A DNA stretch of 55,853 nt from Deltaproteobacteria bacterium. Its GTDB lineage: Bacteria; Desulfobacterota; Desulfobacteria; Desulfobacterales; Desulfosalsimonadaceae. The stretch covers positions 1 to 55,853 of the forward strand of contig JAADHK010000061.1 of NCBI GenBank assembly GCA_013151835.1. The letters run 5' to 3'. The position numbers and the translations under genes are program-made. Under the pieces are notes generated by a model. The model searched no databases, had not been told where the DNA came from, and saw only the letters and a list, made by a program, of their open reading frames with translations. This document shows, one piece after another, positions 51,561 through 55,853 of this stretch (positions are counted from its first letter, which is position 1; every line of letters starts with the position of its first letter).

Positions 51561-52232
51561 ATGGAAAATGGAAAAGAAATTGTTTACTGCTCCGGACCTC
51601 TCTTCTGCCCGGAGGAAATCGGAGGAATGAGTGCGATCGCCGGGATATTGGAAAATGAAGGATATGGGACCTTCCTTCCCCATCGTGATGGCCTGGAGTA
51701 TTATTTAATGAGGCATGTCAACTCTCCTGTGGCCAATTTGCCCGCCCCGAAAAATTTATTGGCGAGAGTGGTTTTTGCCCTGGATGTTTATCAAATTGTA
51801 GAGAGATGCGACTCTTTTGTTCTTAATTTTAATGGCCGGGTTCCCGATGAAGGAGCCGTTGCGGAAGCCGGAATTGCCTATGCTTCCGGAACACCGATGA
51901 TTATCTACAAAAATGATAATCGAACGGTATTTAATGGTTGTGATAACAGCATGGTCGTCTGTCTTTCTCATGCTCCTCTGGTATCGGATATTCAAAAAAT
52001 TCCCGGGGTGCTGAAAAAAGTGATGGAAAAAGCGCAGGGTGTATCTCCTTACAGGGGAGATAATATTCCTTCAGTGATGCGGGATACCTTAAAATTAGGC
52101 AGAAAAGTCTGGAAAACGATGAAGACGTTACACCTGAATGGCGGGGAGCCGGGACAAGATGCTGAGCTGATTAATCAAATCGCTGATATTTGCAAAGAAC
52201 ATCCGGACCTGAACCCAACTAAAGACGTATAA
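51561..52232 (+). CDS. Nucleoside 2-deoxyribosyltransferase-like protein
   Basis: A 223-residue protein. IVYCSGPLFCPEEIGGMSAI at the N terminus and GRVPDEGAVAEAGIAYASGT in the middle match the nucleoside deoxyribosyltransferase family (substrate loop and catalytic Glu in E-AGIA). The C-terminal 70 residues are an extra helical part. Related enzymes exchange or hydrolyse bases of (deoxy)nucleosides or nucleotides. AAGGAA precedes the ATG. It follows the reductase gene by 44 bp but has no obvious functional link. Confidence 0.75.
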   Translation: MENGKEIVYCSGPLFCPEEIGGMSAIAGILENEGYGTFLPHRDGLEYYLMRHVNSPVANLPAPKNLLARVVFALDVYQIVERCDSFVLNFNGRVPDEGAVAEAGIAYASGTPMIIYKNDNRTVFNGCDNSMVVCLSHAPLVSDIQKIPGVLKKVMEKAQGVSPYRGDNIPSVMRDTLKLGRKVWKTMKTLHLNGGEPGQDAELINQIADICKEHPDLNPTKDV

Positions 52233-52329
52233 ACGCAGTAGGTGGGGTTTCCAAATAACTAAATTTTAACAGTTTGAAATAAATGATAAGTTATTTTCAC
52301 ATATAGTGGTGATCCTTCACCATGAAAAG

Positions 52330-52369
52330 CTTTTTACGAGTCCATCAAGTTTGACGGGCTCGTAAAAAG
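52330..52369. terminator. Strong hairpin between convergent genes
   Basis: CTTTTTACGAGTCC and GGGCTCGTAAAAAG form a 14-bp stem (one G-T type mismatch) with a 12-base loop. It lies between the convergent deoxyribosyltransferase and glpD genes and could end both transcripts. The left arm is part of the direct repeat described at 52330-52479. Confidence 0.6.
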
Positions 52370-52479
52370 TCGGACAATAAAATTTTGATCGCAATATATA
52401 GCGCACATATAAACACTGAACCACTGTATATTGTGTCTAAAAATTTGGATTTGGACTTTTTACGAGTGCATCAAGTTTG
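52330..52479. repeat. Direct repeat pair, one copy inside the glpD 3' end
   Basis: CTTTTTACGAGT-C/G-CATCAAGTTTG occurs at 52330-52353 and again at 52456-52479, differing at one base. The second copy runs into glpD and supplies its stop codon and last two residues. The 100 bp between are AT-rich (ATATATAGCGCACATATAAA) with no gene. The sequence matches the outer end of the palindromic element family at 1-116. Confidence 0.55.
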
Positions 52480-54084
52480 CTTTTCTTTAAAATATTCGTC
52501 AAATTTCGCCTGGGCCTGATCTTTAAAAAGTATCTCGCATGTTTCCATCAATCCTTCGGCCTTACGGATGTCTTCATGATGGACAACCAGAGCGATTTTA
52601 GATCGCCGACGAAGGAAATCCGAAAGCTTGGTGACCATTTCCCGGCGGGCGGCATGTTGTATTTCACAACGGATATATTCGGTGCCTTTAATCAATAATT
52701 CCGCTTCACGCGGATCTTCGCGGATGGTTTCCAGCATTTCAATTGCCCGCGAACCATAACGGCGCCAGAGCCGGGTGGAGAGTTTTTCGCTGGAGGTCGA
52801 CGCGGTGTAGCCGTCAAGATCCATCAGTCTTGCCTGATGAAAAAAATCCGCCTTGACCTGAGGATGGGGGTCTCCATACCATTTATGGGCCGGGTAGGGG
52901 ATGCGAATATCCATGTTTCCGATGATTTCACTTACCTCGTCGCCGACGTTAAGACAATCGGTCAATTTGCCCCCGAAAATGGAAATATGCGGTTTATCGT
53001 AATTGGCCTCAACGGCGTGTTTCCGCGAGAGCTGCACCCATTCAACTTCCTTGCCTACATCGCTACCCTCGACCACCAGCGGTCGAACCCCGCACCGTTC
53101 CGCTATAACATCGGACCGGGTAAGCGGTTTTGCTAGATTGAGTCGTTTGTTGATATTATCCAGGACAAATTGACGATCTTCATCGGTTACCTTTACATGC
53201 GGGGTTTCCACGCGCTCATCGGTTGTTCCCAGGCAGGTCCTGTTACCCATGGGAATTGCAAAAAACAGTCTGCCGTCGTCAGCGAAAAATGTAAGCACTC
53301 GTTTATGCGGGGTGATCTGGTCTACAAGGAGATGAATTCCCTTGGAAAAAACATGGTGATGGTCGGTTTTCTGCCCGGTGATCAGGTTGTGCTGGTCCAC
53401 AAACGGGCCTGCGGCATTGATCAGCACCTGGGCTGAAATATTGAAGTAATCTCCGTTTAAGGTATTTTTGGCGTTCATGATCCATTGCCCATCACGATAA
53501 GCCGCGCCTGTTGATTCGATATAGTTGGCTGCAATACAGCCATTATTCATGGCTGTGCGTATGAAATTGAACACGAAGCGGGCATCACAATCATGCAGAT
53601 AGGCGTCGGAATATTCAAAGCCGCCGGAAGCCTCGGCCGTGTTGACCACCGGTTCTTCCCTTTGGATACGGTTTGGTGTCAGATACCTCGGTTTTTTGGT
53701 AAATCCCCTGCCGATCAGCCAGTACAGCCAGGTCCCCATGTATATCATGGCCGGATGAAACCGGAATCCTTTTTCAATGGTGGTAAAAAAACGGATTTCC
53801 TCCACAATGGACGGATAGGAATCAATTAAGTGGTTACGGCATTTGCATAGTTTCCTGACCAGTTCGAATTCAAAGGTTTCCAGATATTTAATTCCGCCCC
53901 AGGCCAGGTTGGATGACTCCTGGCTGGTAAAACCGGCAAAATCACCCTTATCGATCAGGCCGACCTTTACGCCCTTGCCGGAAAGCGCCGCTGCGGATAC
54001 GGCCCCGTTGATCCCGCCCCCTATGATGAGGACATCAAAATGCTGAGTTTTCAATTTTTCAATATTACTATTTCTGAGTTGCAT
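52471..54084 (-). CDS. glpD: Glycerol-3-phosphate dehydrogenase, FAD-dependent
   Basis: About 537 residues. The N-terminal FAD motif is DVLIIGGGINGAVSAAALSG, followed by LIDKGDFAGFTSQESSNLAWGGIKYLE, the hallmark of GlpD. Later motifs include NAAGPFVDQ, TCLGTTDERVE and FGGKLTDCLNVG. GlpD oxidises glycerol-3-phosphate to dihydroxyacetone phosphate and passes electrons to quinone. ATG 54084 is chosen over 54138 because AAAGGAAAT lies just before it and the extension is hydrophobic filler. No glpK or glpF is nearby. The last codons come from a repeat copy. Confidence 0.92.
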   Translation of the reverse strand: MQLRNSNIEKLKTQHFDVLIIGGGINGAVSAAALSGKGVKVGLIDKGDFAGFTSQESSNLAWGGIKYLETFEFELVRKLCKCRNHLIDSYPSIVEEIRFFTTIEKGFRFHPAMIYMGTWLYWLIGRGFTKKPRYLTPNRIQREEPVVNTAEASGGFEYSDAYLHDCDARFVFNFIRTAMNNGCIAANYIESTGAAYRDGQWIMNAKNTLNGDYFNISAQVLINAAGPFVDQHNLITGQKTDHHHVFSKGIHLLVDQITPHKRVLTFFADDGRLFFAIPMGNRTCLGTTDERVETPHVKVTDEDRQFVLDNINKRLNLAKPLTRSDVIAERCGVRPLVVEGSDVGKEVEWVQLSRKHAVEANYDKPHISIFGGKLTDCLNVGDEVSEIIGNMDIRIPYPAHKWYGDPHPQVKADFFHQARLMDLDGYTASTSSEKLSTRLWRRYGSRAIEMLETIREDPREAELLIKGTEYIRCEIQHAARREMVTKLSDFLRRRSKIALVVHHEDIRKAEGLMETCEILFKDQAQAKFDEYFKEKQT

Positions 54085-54138
54085 CGATATTTCCTTTGGA
54101 TTGGATGAGGTGATCAGAAACAGCAAACTCCCTATCAC

Positions 54139-54304
54139 ATCCTGACTGTTTAATCAAATTAATTCGAGGGACATCCATACTTATTTATTGACTTTTCATT
54201 CTATTCAGTTATTGAAAAATTCATGCCAAGGATTGTAAAAATGGTTGTTTCGAGTTGTCCGCATCACCTGACCGGGAGTGTAAATAGACGTCAACTGCCC
54301 TTTA
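54139..54304. promoter_or_regulatory. Divergent gap between glpD and radical SAM gene
   Basis: About 166 bp, AT-rich near 54170-54230 (TTATTTATTGACTTTTCATT), a plausible promoter region for both genes. No clear operator symmetry seen. Confidence 0.3.
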
Positions 54305-55853
54305 ATGCTAAATGACAGCATAAATATGAATTTGAAAAAAAAATCCATACTCCTGATATATCCCCCGATATCCAAACCCTGTGAACCGCCGGCAGGGGTT
54401 GCGAAACTGGCAGGGGCGCTTGTTGCTTCCGGTATTGACTGCCGGGTTTATGATGCGAATATTGAAGGAATACTGTCCCTGCTGGAAAACCCCGCGACAG
54501 CCGGTGACACATGGTCGAAAAGGGCGATTGGCGGCATTAAGGCAAATCTGCGATCTGTAAAATCCAAAAAACTCTATTCAAGTATGGACCGCTACAAACG
54601 GGCGATCATGGACATCAACCGCGTGCTTCACAGCACGGGCCAAAAGGCAGGTGCCCAAATCTCTCTTTCCAATTACACTTCACAGCAATTGTCGCCGGTC
54701 CGCAGCGCCGACATGATAAGAGCGGCAAAACGGTTTTACGAAAATCCCTTTTACGATCATTTCCAAAAAAGACTTACACAACTTTTTTGTGATCAGGAAG
54801 CCGATATCATCGGCATTTCAGTCAATTTTATGAATCAGGCCCTATGTGCCTTTGCAATGGCCGGGTTTATCAGAAAAAGATTTCCCGGAACACGGATTGT
54901 ATTCGGTGGCGGGCTTATCACCTCATGGAGGGCCATCCCGGGTTTTGATAATCCGTTTTCCGGCGTGGTGGATGATCTTGTGGCCGGTCCGGGGGAGTCT
55001 GCATTGCTTGCCATGTGCGGGAAGGATATCTCCTCCGAATCGATATTTACCGGTTGTGCCTATACCCGTTTCCGGCTTGATCAGTATCTGGCTCCCGGGT
55101 TGATTCTTCCCTACAGTACATCCAGGGGCTGCTATTGGCAAAAATGTAAATTCTGTCCTGAAAAATCCGAAAAAAGCATTTATCAGCCCATGGATATAGA
55201 CCATGTCATGGAAGATATTCATAGCCTGGTTCAAAGAACAGGCCCATGCCTGATTCATTTTATGGACAACGCTCTGTCTCCAAGGTTCTTAAAACATTTG
55301 ATTCAATATCCGCCCGGGGTTCCATGGTATGGATTTGTCCGGGTTTCCCGGCACCTGGCAGACCCTGATTTTGTAAAGTGTTTAAAAACCTCGGGATGCG
55401 TCATGCTCAAGCTTGGAATAGAGTCAGGGGATCAGGCGGTTCTGGATTCACTGGAAAAGGGGATAGATATCAACATTGTGTCAAAAGCGCTTAAGACACT
55501 GAAAGCCGCCGCCATTTCAACATATTGTTATCTCCTTTTTGGAACACCGGCGGAAACGGAAGCAAGCGCCCGTAAAACCCTTTATTTTACGATGGCCCAC
55601 ATAGATGCCATAGATTTTCTCAACCTGGCGGTGTTTAATCTGCCGGCATTTGGGGAAGACGCCAAAAAGCTTGAAACATCGAATTTTTATAAGGGAGACC
55701 TGTCGCTTTATCGGGAGTTCATCCATCCAGGGGGATGGAACAGGGATCGTGTCCGGCGATTTCTGGCAAAAGAATTTAAACACCAGCCCGCCATACGATC
55801 AATCTTAAATAATGATCCGCCTTTTTTTACCTCTAATCACGCGCCGTTTTTTT
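54305..55853 (+). CDS. B12-binding-type radical SAM protein, cut by window end
   Basis: At least 516 codons without a stop up to the window end. It starts (after MLNDSIN) MNLKKKSILLIYPPISKPCE; the Rossmann-like cobalamin-binding type domain runs through about residue 250 (ADIIGISVNFMNQALCAFAM, then RIVFGGGLI). The radical SAM motif is TSRGCYWQKCKFCPEKS, with C-X4-C-X2-C spacing rather than CX3CX2C, a variant seen in some B12-type members. Further parts: LKLGIESGDQAVLDSLEKGI and LLFGTPAETEASA. No good ribosome site precedes either ATG (54305, 54326). The substrate is unknown. Confidence 0.85.
   Translation, partial: MLNDSINMNLKKKSILLIYPPISKPCEPPAGVAKLAGALVASGIDCRVYDANIEGILSLLENPATAGDTWSKRAIGGIKANLRSVKSKKLYSSMDRYKRAIMDINRVLHSTGQKAGAQISLSNYTSQQLSPVRSADMIRAAKRFYENPFYDHFQKRLTQLFCDQEADIIGISVNFMNQALCAFAMAGFIRKRFPGTRIVFGGGLITSWRAIPGFDNPFSGVVDDLVAGPGESALLAMCGKDISSESIFTGCAYTRFRLDQYLAPGLILPYSTSRGCYWQKCKFCPEKSEKSIYQPMDIDHVMEDIHSLVQRTGPCLIHFMDNALSPRFLKHLIQYPPGVPWYGFVRVSRHLADPDFVKCLKTSGCVMLKLGIESGDQAVLDSLEKGIDINIVSKALKTLKAAAISTYCYLLFGTPAETEASARKTLYFTMAHIDAIDFLNLAVFNLPAFGEDAKKLETSNFYKGDLSLYREFIHPGGWNRDRVRRFLAKEFKHQPAIRSILNNDPPFFTSNHAPFF

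Noticed and set aside
1-55853. CRISPR array or prophage
   Set aside because: No regularly spaced short repeats and no phage structural or integrase genes were seen.

Overview
The window looks like a piece of chromosome from an anaerobic sulfate-reducing bacterium of the Desulfobacterota, most likely the Desulfobacterales. The strongest evidence is a complete qrcABCD operon (24.5-29.6 kb), the membrane menaquinone:cytochrome c3 oxidoreductase typical of sulfate reducers. A glycyl radical enzyme operon, a CoA-disulfide/persulfide reductase with a rhodanese tail, and many large hybrid sensor kinases fit the same lifestyle. The lineage is inferred from gene content; no rRNA gene is present.

Layout. 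0.1-13.7 kb is a signalling island: three paralogous hybrid histidine kinases (867, 4922 and 9006, all on the minus strand), two stand-alone receivers, a PATAN/DUF4388 receiver, a CheC-type phosphatase, a free HPt protein, a receiver-GGDEF diguanylate cyclase, and the wreck of a further receiver-kinase gene (7628-7940). The largest kinase carries three tandem copies of one multi-helix membrane domain. 14.0-15.5 kb is a hipBA toxin-antitoxin pair. 15.6-19.2 kb is an Mla/MCE lipid transport operon (mlaE with fused STAS domain, mlaF, mlaD, PqiC-like lipoprotein). 19.4-24.2 kb holds housekeeping genes: an MBL-fold hydrolase, an M48 peptidase-TPR protein, queH, the PLP-binding protein YggS, and maf. 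tRNA-Leu(UAA) follows at 24.3 kb, then qrcABCD plus an unannotated-looking 54-residue membrane protein, and murA.

31.1-37.4 kb is mixed: vapBC, comEC, trmJ, a 128-bp imperfect palindrome, an FmdB-type zinc ribbon protein, and a two-gene nucleotidyltransferase plus DEDDh exonuclease-like module. 37.5-41.3 kb is a MoxR / DUF58 / transglutaminase operon. 41.3-42.7 kb is a decayed region with gene remnants around a second nucleotidyltransferase with a small partner protein. 42.7-47.4 kb is a tight three-gene operon: a TetR regulator, a 1019-residue glycyl radical enzyme with an N-terminal SCP2-like extension, and its radical SAM activase. A 27-bp near-perfect palindrome lies just upstream of the regulator. 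The rest encodes a secreted subtilase with STN-like, PA and dockerin-like parts, the CoA-disulfide reductase-rhodanese, a nucleoside deoxyribosyltransferase-like protein, a GlpD-type glycerol-3-phosphate dehydrogenase and, running off the end, a B12-type radical SAM protein.

The candidates most worth following as undescribed biology are the SCP2-glycyl radical enzyme operon, the kinase with a triplicated membrane sensor, the small protein after qrcD, the perfect 17-bp inverted repeat straddling the maf start codon, and the nucleotidyltransferase-exonuclease pair. All functions are read from motifs and remembered family features; no database search was run.
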